64,000 bases of DNA from NCBI RefSeq assembly GCF_001311925.1, contig NZ_BBCG01000011.1, forward strand, positions 1 through 64,000. Direction: 5' to 3'. Shown piece after piece: positions 46,766 through 56,697 of the stretch. Each line of letters opens with the position of its first letter. Within the stretch, counting starts at the first letter, position 1. The position numbers and the translations under genes were made by a program. The notes under the pieces were generated by a model. That model did no database searches and was not told the origin of the DNA. It was given only the letters and a program-made list of their open reading frames with translations. This stretch comes from Cellulosilyticum ruminicola JCM 14822 (GTDB lineage: Bacteria > Bacillota > Clostridia > Lachnospirales > Cellulosilyticaceae).

Positions 46766-47509
46766 TTAGCTCATTCTATTAATTTCCTTTTTAAGTCTAA
46801 GTATAATTTTCTTTTCAAGTCTTGAAATATAAGATTGTGAAATTCCCAAAAGATCAGCTACTTCTTTTTGAGTTTTTTCTTTTCCTTGTGCTCTAAACCC
46901 AAAGCGAAGTTCTACAATTTCTCTCTCTCTGTCAGTAAGCTTTAACAGTGCTTGCTTAAGAAGTTTTTTATCCACCTCTTCTTCTATATTTCTAGAAATA
47001 ATATCTGGTTCTGTTCCTAATATATCTGATAATAATAGCTCATTACCATCCCAATCAACATTAAGAGGCTCATCAATAGATACTTCTGTCTTTAATTTAT
47101 TAGTACGTCTTAAAAACATTAAAATTTCATTTTCTATGCACCTAGAAGCATAGGTGGCAAGTTTTATCTTTTTACTCGGATTAAATGTATTAATAGATTT
47201 AATAAGTCCAATTGTCCCTATAGAAATCAAATCTTCCATATGAATCCCTGTATTTTCAAATTTTCTCGCAATATATACAACTAGTCTTAAGTTACGTTCA
47301 ATAAGTGTTGTCTTTATACCTTTTAAAATCTCTTCATTTCCTTCTGCCTCTGCCATTTGTGTAATTAATACTTCTTCTTCTTCTTTTGTAAGTGGCGGTG
47401 GTAATACTTCACTACCACCTATATAATCTATTGCCTGCCCATTCCTTCTTATGTAATGATATATAATCTTCTGAATGAATACTCTTAAATACTGCCAGAT
47501 TTTTTTCAT
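46766..47509 (-). CDS. sigE: Mother-cell sigma factor, pro-sigma-E
   Basis: Sigma factor for early mother-cell genes, made as an inactive precursor. The pro-region is visible ([20 protein letters not shown], about 1-30), ending near [12 protein letters not shown] where SpoIIGA cleaves in Bacillus. Region 2: [30 protein letters not shown]; region 4 near [12 protein letters not shown]. The ATG at 47509 is taken over the GTG three bases upstream because GGGGGAG is six bases before it. Directly follows spoIIGA. Confidence 0.96.
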   Translation of the reverse strand: MKKIWQYLRVFIQKIIYHYIRRNGQAIDYIGGSEVLPPPLTKEEEEVLITQMAEAEGNEEILKGIKTTLIERNLRLVVYIARKFENTGIHMEDLISIGTIGLIKSINTFNPSKKIKLATYASRCIENEILMFLRRTNKLKTEVSIDEPLNVDWDGNELLLSDILGTEPDIISRNIEEEVDKKLLKQALLKLTDREREIVELRFGFRAQGKEKTQKEVADLLGISQSYISRLEKKIILRLKKEINRMS

Positions 47510-47512
47510 CAC

Positions 47513-48384
47513 TTACTCCCCCTCTCTTATTATAAAATCCGGATGAATCAACGCCTTATACATTCGATCTCCACATATTTTTTCAAATGCAATGCCTATG
47601 ACACATTTGGGTATTTCTTTGTCTAATGTTCCTTTATGCAAAATAATACATTCACTCACAATTCCCCATAATAATCCCTCCTCACATCCCATGCTATGAA
47701 AAGGTATAATATATTTAGGTCCATTCTCCATTTGTAGTAACTTTCCCATATCATTATAACAACTCTCTATATTCTTACATTCTTCTTCTGTCAACATTTC
47801 TTTAATTGCGTCATATGTTACAACAAGTACAGGTCTATGACCTATTGGTGTATATAACATATTTCCTGTATCTAAAAGCCCTAAAACATGGCCTATTTTT
47901 CCGCAATAGTGTATCTCCAAATCGTACTCAAAATGTGGCATCACAAGCCGCTTTCTTAAAGCATAAAAAGCAAAATATATAATACCACCTATACATACGC
48001 CTATCATAAGTATATAGCCAGTTGAACCTTTGTAAGTAGGTATATAATACTGCAATTGATATAATATTGTAAAGCTCATACCTCCTATTAATGCTGCCAC
48101 TCCCATACTTATCATATAGTATTTTATAAAGCTCTTTAATTTAATGGGTTTATACAAGTATAAAATAGAAATAACAGGTACAATTAACGTACATATGCTG
48201 TAAGGTAAATGCTGTAATACCGGCAACAAAAGTAGCATACAATATAACAAAGCTGCAATCCCTCCACCTATTAAATGTTTTTTAATATACAGTGGTTTAT
48301 TCAGTATCATAGTTGTTATAAAAATATAATAATGTCCATTATAAAGTTTATTAAAAACAATACATCTATATAAATAACTTGCAC
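47513..48384 (-). CDS. spoIIGA: Sigma-E processing protease SpoIIGA (frameshifted)
   Basis: Membrane aspartic protease that activates pro-sigma-E. The best start is GTG at 48384 after GAGGTG, giving QVIYIDVLFLINFIMDIII, the SpoIIGA N-terminus. T5 at 48320-48324 (minus strand) should be T6; the frame then runs FITTMILNKPLYIKKHL through several membrane helices to the protease domain with LGLLDTGNML (catalytic Asp-Thr-Gly) and a C-terminal beta part. Repaired length about 290. Followed by sigE with 3 bases between, the classical spoIIG operon. Confidence 0.95.
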
Positions 48385-48464
48385 TTTGTCACCTCTTCCT
48401 CTCACTTGCCTTATTATTGTATCTAAACTTACATACAAATTTTGTAAAAACAAAGTTGCACATT

Positions 48465-48495
48465 AAAAAAGATACGACATCATCGTATCTTTTTT
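48465..48495 (-). terminator. Terminator of ftsZ
   Basis: AAAAAAGATACGA / TCGTATCTTTTTT, five-base loop, just after the ftsZ stop; separates the mur-fts set from spoIIGA. Confidence 0.8.
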
Positions 48496-48500
48496 CTTTA

Positions 48501-49628
48501 CTATCTATTTCTTCTTAAGAATTGTGGTATTTCCACTTGAATTTCTTTAATAGGTGTAAATCTCTCTTCTTCAATTGTTTGCTGTACTACTGGTCTAGAA
48601 GGTGCTGTTTGCGTTTGTCTTGGTAGTTCTTCTTTCATAGCTTGCACAGGCTTAAAAGTATTTAAACTCACATCTTGATTTTGAAAATCTGTTGCTATAA
48701 CAGTAATGATGATTTCTTCTCCTAAATCTTCATTAATAGATGTACCGAAGATGATTTCAGCATCTGGATCAACTGCTTCTCTGATAAGTCCCATACCTAC
48801 ATTTGCCTCCATAAGTCCAAGAGTTTCTCCACCGCACATGTTAACAAGTACACAACGTGCACCATTAATGCTTGTATCAAGAAGTGGACTACTAATTGCG
48901 TATTTAACAGCTTCTTCAGCACGATTTTCACCTGTCGCACGGCCAATACCCATGTGTGCAACACCTTTATTATTCATAATTGTTCTTACATCGGCAAAGT
49001 CAAGGTTTATAATCCCTGGATTAGAGATAAGGTCTGTAATACCTTGTACACCTTGTTGAAGGACATCATCTGCTTTACTGAAAGCATCTACCATAGTTGT
49101 TTTCTTATCAATCACTTGTAAAATTTTATCATTTGGAATTACTACAAGTGTATCCACATTTTGTTTTAATTCATTAATTCCTTTTTCTGCATTTAACATA
49201 CGTTTTCTACCTTCAAAACTGAAAGGTTTTGTTACAACGCCTACCGTTAAAATACCTTGTTCTTTTGCAATACTTGCAATAACAGGAGCAGCACCTGTTC
49301 CTGTTCCACCACCCATACCGGCAGTAATAAATAACATGTCAGCGCCTTTAATCGCTTGAAGAATCTCTTCACGGCTTTCTTCTGCTGATTTTGTTCCAAT
49401 TTCTGGATTAGCACCTGCACCTAATCCACGTGTCATCTTTTCACCAATTTGAATTTTACTTGGCGCACCTGAACGTGCAAGTGCTTGGTGGTCTGTGTTA
49501 ACTGTAATAAACTCTACCCCATCTAATCCTTTTTCAATCATTCGATCTACAGCGTTATTACCCCCACCGCCTACACCGATAACTTTTATTTGTGCGCCTT
49601 GTAATTCATTTTCCCATATTTCGAGCAA
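48501..49628 (-). CDS. ftsZ: Cell division protein FtsZ
   Basis: Tubulin-like GTPase forming the division ring. Blocks: [43 protein letters not shown], and the conserved C-terminal peptide [13 protein letters not shown] that binds SepF/FtsA-type partners. The TTG at 49628 is chosen as start: GGGGGAG lies six bases upstream and the product then begins MLEIWEN, close to Bacillus MLEF. An upstream ATG (49646) lacks a ribosome site. 375 residues. Confidence 0.97.
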   Translation of the reverse strand: MLEIWENELQGAQIKVIGVGGGGNNAVDRMIEKGLDGVEFITVNTDHQALARSGAPSKIQIGEKMTRGLGAGANPEIGTKSAEESREEILQAIKGADMLFITAGMGGGTGTGAAPVIASIAKEQGILTVGVVTKPFSFEGRKRMLNAEKGINELKQNVDTLVVIPNDKILQVIDKKTTMVDAFSKADDVLQQGVQGITDLISNPGIINLDFADVRTIMNNKGVAHMGIGRATGENRAEEAVKYAISSPLLDTSINGARCVLVNMCGGETLGLMEANVGMGLIREAVDPDAEIIFGTSINEDLGEEIIITVIATDFQNQDVSLNTFKPVQAMKEELPRQTQTAPSRPVVQQTIEEERFTPIKEIQVEIPQFLRRNR

Positions 49629-49676
49629 AGTAGACTCCCCCTTCATCTGAAGTATATTTATTTATTGTGTAGTTTT

Positions 49677-50396
49677 CTATGTAATGGGCCTAAGCGACGC
49701 TTGTCCACTTTTAACTACTTGAGATAAATCTAATATTCCCATGTCGTAGTTTTTATGCGTTGCAATGAGCCATTGAAGCTTTTTATCAAAATCTCCTATC
49801 CCACCCATTATAACATCTAAATTATCAACATACAAGTGAATTTCTTCAAGGTTATAAACATCTATTTCTTTTACCTTATCCTCATAGGTATACTCATGTA
49901 AAGTGTTAATAAGTTCCTTACTTGCTAAAAATGCGTCATCATTTTGTATTGCTAATATTTCTCCTATTTTAAATTCTGAGAAATTAAGTCCACTTACAAG
50001 TGGAATAGGATTACTTAGATTGTTTGTTTGTGAAACAACTTGTCCCTGTTCATTTAGACATAAATAACTTCCAGAAAAAGGAACATACATAAAGGGTGCA
50101 TTCTCAACCACTTTAATAATGACATTTCCTGGAAAATTATATTTTATGTCTACATTTTTAATATATGACAACTTCATAATTTCCTTTCTCGCATGAGAAA
50201 AAGATAAGTCCCATATAGAATGTGTTTTTATACCAGAAGCCTCAATAATTTCTTCTTTTGAGTAGTAACCATTATTTTCAACTTTAATGTCTTTAATATT
50301 CCAAATTGGCATTGATAATAGGGCAATTAAAATCAACCCTATTATCATACCAATATATATTTTTTTCTTTGGTTTTTTTATATTATATTTATTCAA
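49677..50396 (-). CDS. divIB: Cell division protein DivIB/FtsQ
   Basis: Bitopic divisome protein that joins FtsL and the septal PBP. Lys-rich N-terminus, one span at about 15-32 (GMIIGLILIALLSMPIW), then a POTRA domain (NIKDIKVENNGYYSKEEIIEASGI) and beta domain (NPIPLVSGLNFSE). 239 residues. Between murA and ftsZ as expected. FtsA is absent in this cluster. Confidence 0.92.
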   Translation of the reverse strand: MNKYNIKKPKKKIYIGMIIGLILIALLSMPIWNIKDIKVENNGYYSKEEIIEASGIKTHSIWDLSFSHARKEIMKLSYIKNVDIKYNFPGNVIIKVVENAPFMYVPFSGSYLCLNEQGQVVSQTNNLSNPIPLVSGLNFSEFKIGEILAIQNDDAFLASKELINTLHEYTYEDKVKEIDVYNLEEIHLYVDNLDVIMGGIGDFDKKLQWLIATHKNYDMGILDLSQVVKSGQASLRPIT

Positions 50397-50402
50397 ATAT
50401 AA

Positions 50403-51668
50403 CTACTTCCTCTCCTCTGTATACCATATATTTGCGCCCAGTTTACTTAAATCTCTTACAATATCTTCATATCCCCTTTGAATATGATAGATATTCTTAA
50501 CATTAGTACACCCTTTAGCCACAAGACCTGCTAAAACTAATGCAGCTCCACCTCTTAAATCCATTGCTTCTACACTAGTTCCTATTAAATGAGGTGTTGG
50601 ATGAACTGTTGCTATTTGTTTTCGCTCATCTACAATAATGTGTGCGCCTAACTTACAAAGTTCCTTTGCTGTTTTAAATCTAGCATCAAATATATTCTCT
50701 TTTACATGACTAATACTATTACACGTTGTAAGTAAGGCCAAAAATTGTGATTGCATATCTGTTGCAAATCCTGGATAAACTTCAGTTTTTAAGCCTATTC
50801 CTTTAAGTGGTTTAGCAACAGATAAGATTACTTTATTTTGTTCTTCATTAATATGACAGCCTATAGCACGTAGCTTATTAATAGTTGCTTGCATATGTCT
50901 GTTATATACATCATTTAGTATGATATTTCCCCTAGTAATTGCACCTGCTACTAAATATGTCCCAGCTACAATACGATCTGGAATAATCCGATAAGTTATA
51001 CCTTTTAATTCACTTACACCATGAATAATAATCTTTTTGGTTCCTGCACCAGTTATATTTGCACCACATGCATTTAAAAAGTCCTGTAAATCAACAATCT
51101 CAGCTTCCTTTGCAGCATTATGAATAGTCGTTGTTCCCTGTGCACAAGCTGCTGCTAGCATAATATTTTCTGTTGCTCCAACACTTGGCATATTAAGGTG
51201 AATTTGAGCGCCTTGAAGGTTTAAAGTCATGCACTGAATAAAGTCTTCATATTCTGTGATTTCTACCTGCATTTTACGTAATCCATCTAAGTGCATATCT
51301 ATAGGCCTTTTGCCAAGTTGACAACCACCTGGCATGCCAATTCTAGCTTCTTTACAACGGCCTATAATCGCACCTAATAATATAATTGATGAACGCATTT
51401 GACTAACTAAATGAGCCGGTACATCACTACTATTTAAAGTACTTGTATCAATCATTAAAACTTTGTCATCCCATATTACTCTACAACCTAATTGCCTAAG
51501 AATCTGTATCATTAATACTACATCAGAAATTTTAGGGCAATTATAAAGATATACTGTGTCTCTACAAAGTAAAGTTGCTGCAATAATAGGAAGAATTGCA
51601 TTTTTGCTGCCTGCAATATGCAATTCACCTTCTAGACGCCTACCTCCTTGGATCATAATTTCACTCAT
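50403..51668 (-). CDS. murA: UDP-N-acetylglucosamine 1-carboxyvinyltransferase
   Basis: First committed step of peptidoglycan synthesis. 421 residues with the inside-out barrel repeats, IAGSKNAILPIIAATLL near the start, and catalytic Cys116 in GMPGGCQLGKRPID, so fosfomycin-type inhibition is expected. Late block YPGFATDMQSQFLALL. Overlaps none; divIB follows by six bases. Confidence 0.96.
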   Translation of the reverse strand: MSEIMIQGGRRLEGELHIAGSKNAILPIIAATLLCRDTVYLYNCPKISDVVLMIQILRQLGCRVIWDDKVLMIDTSTLNSSDVPAHLVSQMRSSIILLGAIIGRCKEARIGMPGGCQLGKRPIDMHLDGLRKMQVEITEYEDFIQCMTLNLQGAQIHLNMPSVGATENIMLAAACAQGTTTIHNAAKEAEIVDLQDFLNACGANITGAGTKKIIIHGVSELKGITYRIIPDRIVAGTYLVAGAITRGNIILNDVYNRHMQATINKLRAIGCHINEEQNKVILSVAKPLKGIGLKTEVYPGFATDMQSQFLALLTTCNSISHVKENIFDARFKTAKELCKLGAHIIVDERKQIATVHPTPHLIGTSVEAMDLRGGAALVLAGLVAKGCTNVKNIYHIQRGYEDIVRDLSKLGANIWYTEERK

Positions 51669-51741
51669 TAAAGAGCACCTCCTAAAATAGGTAAGCTTCT
51701 ATACAACCAATTTATGCCTCAAACTGTAAAAAGGTACCAAT

Positions 51742-52950
51742 TTATTTTTTTACTTTTTGAATATTCGCTGATTTAGACACGTTAAGTAATATACCTAATG
51801 TTGCAAGTAATACCGCAACTGCTGTACCACCATAGCTTACAAGAGAAAGTTGCATTCCTGTTGTAGGAATTGTATTTGTGTTTACTGCCATATTGATGAT
51901 AACTTGAATAGCTATCATTGAAGATATTCCTGTCGCAATCAATGAGCCAAAGTAGTCTATTGACCGCATAGCTACACTTAGTCCCCGTATAATTAAAATA
52001 GCATAACCTGAAATTAATACAAGTGCCCCTACAAGACCTAACTCTTCACATATAACTGCAAAGATAATATCATTATACGGCTCTGGTAAAAAGCTTTGCT
52101 TTTGAACTGAATTACCAAGACCTTTACCAAACAATCCACCAGATCCCACTGCATATAATGCTTGTATTGGTTGATATCCTGAATCTTTTGGATCAATCCA
52201 TGGATCTAGCCATACTTGAATACGTTCCAGTCTATAGGCTGGTAATACAACTTTTAAAATAGGGTTAGCAGGATCTTGACCTTCTGGCGTAGACATTGCT
52301 AATGAATAGGCACCAAACACAGCACAAGCTCCTAATATAACAATTACTATGTATATTTTTATTTTAGGCATAGAAATAAAGCACATTACAAATCCAATTC
52401 CACCAATAACAATAGCTGAACTTAAATTCTCAACCATAACTATTCCTGCTGGTATAAGAAATATTCCCCAAGCACCTAAACGATATTTGATATTATTAAA
52501 ATTCTTCCTATTTCGTACAATATATGAAGCTAACATAATAATAACAGCTACTTTAGCAACTTCTGACGGTTGAAATTGAATAGGACCAATAGCAATCCAT
52601 CTTTTTGCACCATTTACTTCTTTTCCTATAAACATAACTAAAATAGAAAGTGTAATGCTACCCAAATAAATCGCCCAGTTAATAATTGGCACTGAAAAGA
52701 TATGATAATCAAATCTATAAGTCAGCCATAACATAACTACAACACCTACTCCACCAATTCCCAATTGCTTTAAAGCAAAGTTTGCAGGTGCCTTACCATT
52801 GTTCACGCAAAAATAGAAACTTGCACTGTATACCATAACAACACCAAAAGCAAATATCAAAAGTATAACTGCCATCATAATGTAATCAGGTGTTGCCATG
52901 TTTGCTTTTTTCTTCTTTCGTACTTGGTTTGATGATTGTTCTACTCCCAT
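51742..52950 (-). CDS. FtsW/SpoVE family lipid II glycan polymerase
   Basis: SEDS family peptidoglycan glycosyltransferase. 402 residues and about ten membrane spans. Family blocks: GAKRWIAIGPIQFQPSEVAKVA and LFGKGLGNSVQKQSFLPEPYNDIIFAVICEE. N-terminal Lys-rich tail. Position between murD and murA suits SpoVE in clostridia, while FtsW is equally possible; spoVD upstream supports a sporulation or dual role. Confidence 0.9.
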   Translation of the reverse strand: MGVEQSSNQVRKKKKANMATPDYIMMAVILLIFAFGVVMVYSASFYFCVNNGKAPANFALKQLGIGGVGVVVMLWLTYRFDYHIFSVPIINWAIYLGSITLSILVMFIGKEVNGAKRWIAIGPIQFQPSEVAKVAVIIMLASYIVRNRKNFNNIKYRLGAWGIFLIPAGIVMVENLSSAIVIGGIGFVMCFISMPKIKIYIVIVILGACAVFGAYSLAMSTPEGQDPANPILKVVLPAYRLERIQVWLDPWIDPKDSGYQPIQALYAVGSGGLFGKGLGNSVQKQSFLPEPYNDIIFAVICEELGLVGALVLISGYAILIIRGLSVAMRSIDYFGSLIATGISSMIAIQVIINMAVNTNTIPTTGMQLSLVSYGGTAVAVLLATLGILLNVSKSANIQKVKK

Positions 52951-52955
52951 TTATT

Positions 52956-54329
52956 TCACCCTTCCAAATTGTGTACGATTTCCTTAAAGATTTCTCCCCT
53001 TCGTTCATAGCTTTCAAACATATCCCAGCTTGCGCATGCAGGTGATAATAAAATACAATCACCTTCATGACTTTCAGCATAAGCCATTTTTATAGCATCT
53101 TCAAATGTTTCAAATGTTGCTACATTATAGTAGCTTTGCTCAGCACATTCTTTAACAATTTGTGCTTTTGTTTCACCAATGATATATACTTTAGCTACTA
53201 GACCTTCAAATAATGCAATCCATTCTTTGAAGCTAATTTGTTTATCCATTCCTCCAGCAATAAGACGAATAGGCTTCTTAAGCACACTAAGCCCTACAAG
53301 GCCAGCTCTTGCTGCATCTGTATTTGTTGCTTTAGAATCATTAAAGAAATCTACGCCACCTTTATTTGTTACATACTCTGTACGGTGTTCTACACCTTTA
53401 AAACTTGTAAGTACGTTTTTAATAATATCTACTGGTACACCAAATGCACGACACATTGCTGTAGCTGCTAATGCATTTTCAATATTGTGTGAACCTTTGA
53501 TATAAAGATTATCACTATTACAAATAACTGTTTCTTCACCTTTAATATTTTCCATTAACATGCCATCTTTTAAATAAGCACCACATGCAGGTACTTCTGT
53601 TAATGAGAATGCAATTTCTTTACAAGATAAAAGTTTTTTAGCTTCTTCATAATAAGTATCTCTTGTATTTAATACACAGTATTCATCAGCTGTTTGATTT
53701 TTAAAGATATTGTATTTACAATCACAGTAATTTTCCATTGTATGATGTCTATTTAAATGATCTGGTGTAATATTTAATAAACTACTTACTTTAGGATGGA
53801 ATGTTTTAGCCGTTTCAAGTTGGAAACTACTTACTTCAGCTACAACGATGCCATCTGCTGGAATATGCCCTACTTCTTCACTAAATGCACGACCAATATT
53901 ACCTACTACGAAAGTATTTTCATTGTAAGCTTTCATTATTTCACCGACTAATGTAGTCGTTGTTGTTTTACCATTTGTACCTGTAATGGCTACAATAGGT
54001 GCCTTACAAAATGTAGAAGCAAATTCAAATTCACCTGTTACCTCCACACCTGCTTTTAAAGCATCTTGAATAAGTTCAATCTCTAATGAAATTCCTGGAC
54101 TTGTAATGAATAAATTATATTCTTCTACTTTTACTTCGCCACCTAAAATATACTTAATCCCACTGGCTTTAAGTGCTTCAATTTGTGCCTGTGCTTTTTC
54201 ATCCCATTTTTCATATGGTTTACTATCATAAATACAAACATCTGCATGGTGATCATATGCTAGCTTTGCTGCACCAATTCCACTACGTGCATTTCCTACA
54301 ACTAAAACTTTTTTTCCATTCATGCTCAT
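52956..54329 (-). CDS. murD: UDP-N-acetylmuramoylalanine--D-glutamate ligase
   Basis: Adds D-Glu to UDP-MurNAc-L-Ala. N-terminal Rossmann VVGNARSGIGAAKLA, ATP site GTNGKTTTTTLVGEI, central NITPDHLNRHHTMENY, C-terminal RLIAGGMDKQISF. 457 residues. Next to mraY and FtsW in the conserved order, with ftsW starting just after its stop. Confidence 0.97.
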   Translation of the reverse strand: MSMNGKKVLVVGNARSGIGAAKLAYDHHADVCIYDSKPYEKWDEKAQAQIEALKASGIKYILGGEVKVEEYNLFITSPGISLEIELIQDALKAGVEVTGEFEFASTFCKAPIVAITGTNGKTTTTTLVGEIMKAYNENTFVVGNIGRAFSEEVGHIPADGIVVAEVSSFQLETAKTFHPKVSSLLNITPDHLNRHHTMENYCDCKYNIFKNQTADEYCVLNTRDTYYEEAKKLLSCKEIAFSLTEVPACGAYLKDGMLMENIKGEETVICNSDNLYIKGSHNIENALAATAMCRAFGVPVDIIKNVLTSFKGVEHRTEYVTNKGGVDFFNDSKATNTDAARAGLVGLSVLKKPIRLIAGGMDKQISFKEWIALFEGLVAKVYIIGETKAQIVKECAEQSYYNVATFETFEDAIKMAYAESHEGDCILLSPACASWDMFESYERRGEIFKEIVHNLEG

Positions 54330-54366
54330 GAGTTCTTCCTCCTAGTTCTTTTATGATGCTTTATGT

Positions 54367-55320
54367 TTATCTTGCAATAAGTCCGATTAAACACATAATA
54401 GCTGTTACAATGCTAAATACTGCAACAACTTTTGTTTCTGGCCATCCACCAAGTTCAAAGTGATGATGAATAGGTGCCATTCTAAATAATCTTTTCTTTG
54501 TTTTTTTGAAATAAAATACCTGTAAAATAACAGATACATTTTCAATAACATAAATTAAACCAACAATTAAAATAAATAATGGCATTTTCATTACAAATGC
54601 TGTAGCAATAACAAACCCACCAAGGGCAAGAGAACCTGTGTCTCCCATGAATACTTTTGCTGGATAAGTATTAAAGAGTAAGAATCCTAATAAACTCCCT
54701 ACTGCTGCTGCTGCAATTGGGAATGCCCCACTACCTACACCTAATGCAATTGCTGCGAAATAAGTTGCTACTAATACAGTAATGCTTGAAGCTAAACCAT
54801 CAAGACCATCTGTTAAATTAACAGCATTTACTACAGCAAGTACTGCAAATACTAAGAATGGCCAATAAAGGATACCCATATCCCATGCTTCTCCACCTGT
54901 AAATGGTACAATAATTTCTGTATTAAGCCCTAAGTAAGACTTTAATAAATAAGCAAAAATAATTGTTACCACTAATTGACCTACAATTTTTTGCATTGCT
55001 GTAAGTCCTAGTGAACGTTTTTTAACTACTTTGATATAGTCATCTAAGAAACCAATGATTCCAAATCCTACTGTTACTAATAAGATAAGGTGCACTTCAC
55101 GATTTCCTTTCATAAAGAATAAACTCGTAATGACCATACTTGCTAAAATGATTACACCACCCATTGTTGGTGTTCCTGCTTTTTTTAAATGACTGTTTGG
55201 CCCATCATCTCTTACGTTTTGCCCAAACTTAAGACGTTGTAACATTGGGATTACAAATGGGCTTAATAATATACTTAAGAAGAATGCAATTAAAACTGCA
55301 TATAACGCGTTATTTTCCAT
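54367..55320 (-). CDS. mraY: Phospho-MurNAc-pentapeptide transferase
   Basis: Makes lipid I on undecaprenyl phosphate. 317 residues, ten membrane spans. Active-site blocks: GTPTMGGVIIL, VGFGIIGFLDDYIKV (catalytic Asp pair), NAVNLTDGLDGLA, and the histidine motif APIHHHFELGGWPE. 24 bases after the murF stop. Confidence 0.97.
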   Translation of the reverse strand: MENNALYAVLIAFFLSILLSPFVIPMLQRLKFGQNVRDDGPNSHLKKAGTPTMGGVIILASMVITSLFFMKGNREVHLILLVTVGFGIIGFLDDYIKVVKKRSLGLTAMQKIVGQLVVTIIFAYLLKSYLGLNTEIIVPFTGGEAWDMGILYWPFLVFAVLAVVNAVNLTDGLDGLASSITVLVATYFAAIALGVGSGAFPIAAAAVGSLLGFLLFNTYPAKVFMGDTGSLALGGFVIATAFVMKMPLFILIVGLIYVIENVSVILQVFYFKKTKKRLFRMAPIHHHFELGGWPETKVVAVFSIVTAIMCLIGLIAR

Positions 55321-55344
55321 CTGATTTCACCTTTCCTAACTCTT

Positions 55345-56697
55345 CTACCATTCTTCGAAATGCATACCTCTAGAAGCTTTGAATAATAAGGTGTCCTCAT
55401 CTTGTAAAAATTGCTCCTTGTTTTGCATCCAAGCTTCTTTTGTTTCATAATAAACGACTTGAATATTGCCTGCTTTTTTAGCACCTTCATAAATATGACG
55501 CGCAAGTGGCCCTACAGCACATAAAAGATCAATCTCTAAAGCTACTGCTGCTTCTCCAACACTTGCATGAAGAGCTGGGGCAAATTCACCTTGTTCTAAC
55601 ATATCCCCTAAAACAGCGACTTTTCTACCCTTGCTTTCATAGTCTTTTAAGACTTTTAAGGCAGCTTTCATTGATTCAGGACTTGCATTATAAGTATCAT
55701 CAATTAATGTCATATTATTGATACCTTTTGTAATATGCATACGCATTTTAGCTGGTGCATAGTTTTTAAGACCACGTTTGATTTCTTCTTCTGTAAGTCC
55801 ACAAGCTTCAGCTACAGCAATTCCTGCAAGCACGTTATAAATCATATGTTCGCCTAATGCTTTGATTTCGATATCATAACTTTCACTTGGTGTTTGAATA
55901 TGTGCACTTGTATATTCTCCATTTGTTACAATGTTCGTTGCTCTATAAGGCTTACCTTCTGCAAAACCATACTGAATAACTTCTATATTTTGTGCTGGCA
56001 TACTACCTAGTAAATCATTATCACCACATACGATTAATTTGCCGCCTTCTGCCATGCCATCAAGAATTTCAAGTTTAGCTTTTAAAATACCTTCACGACT
56101 ACCTAAGTTTTCAATATGAGATGTCCCGATATTTGTAATGATTCCCATATTAGGCATTGCTACATAACTTAAATTATGAATTTCACCAAAATGGTTCATT
56201 CCCATTTCAACAACTGCAATCTCATGTTCTGATTTCAATTTAAATAATGTTAAAGGTACACCAATCTCATTATTATAGTTTCCTTGTGTCTTATGCACGT
56301 TATAACGTCCACTTAGAATAGCTGCCACAATCTCTTTTGTGCTTGTTTTACCAACACTACCTGTAATACCAATAACAGGAATGCTAAATAAATTACGATA
56401 ATAGTGTCCAAGTTCTAATAGTGCCTTTCCTGTATCTTCTACTAAAATAGTACAAAGACGTGAATCCACTACTTCTTCATTCATCGTAAGTGTTACAATG
56501 CTACCTTTATCATAAACATCTTTGATAAACACATGCCCATCAAAATTCTCACCTTTAAGTGGTACAAATAAACTGGAATCTGTAATTGCTCTTGAGTCTG
56601 TCACAATATCTAGTATTTGTTTATTGGTATCAAATGCTTCTTGATTTAAGCATTTTCCTTTAACCGCTTTTAAAATATCTTCTAAACAGAGCTTCAT
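55345..56697 (-). CDS. murF: UDP-MurNAc-tripeptide--D-Ala-D-Ala ligase
   Basis: Completes the UDP-MurNAc-pentapeptide. ATP site GITGSVGKTSTKEIVA; central VEMGMNHFGEI and TNIGTSHIENLGS; DDTYNASPESMKAAL and VLGDMLEQGEFA. 450 residues. Its ATG overlaps the murE stop by one base, so the two ligases are coupled. The C-terminus (SRGMHFEEW) is intact. Confidence 0.96.
   Translation of the reverse strand: MKLCLEDILKAVKGKCLNQEAFDTNKQILDIVTDSRAITDSSLFVPLKGENFDGHVFIKDVYDKGSIVTLTMNEEVVDSRLCTILVEDTGKALLELGHYYRNLFSIPVIGITGSVGKTSTKEIVAAILSGRYNVHKTQGNYNNEIGVPLTLFKLKSEHEIAVVEMGMNHFGEIHNLSYVAMPNMGIITNIGTSHIENLGSREGILKAKLEILDGMAEGGKLIVCGDNDLLGSMPAQNIEVIQYGFAEGKPYRATNIVTNGEYTSAHIQTPSESYDIEIKALGEHMIYNVLAGIAVAEACGLTEEEIKRGLKNYAPAKMRMHITKGINNMTLIDDTYNASPESMKAALKVLKDYESKGRKVAVLGDMLEQGEFAPALHASVGEAAVALEIDLLCAVGPLARHIYEGAKKAGNIQVVYYETKEAWMQNKEQFLQDEDTLLFKASRGMHFEEW

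Noticed and set aside
48385-48464. Spo0A boxes or sigma-A promoter with long spacer for spoIIGA
   Set aside because: No convincing TGTCGAA box or hexamer pair could be placed.
48706-49059. Open frame opposite ftsZ
   Set aside because: Shadow of a strongly conserved gene; no start signals.
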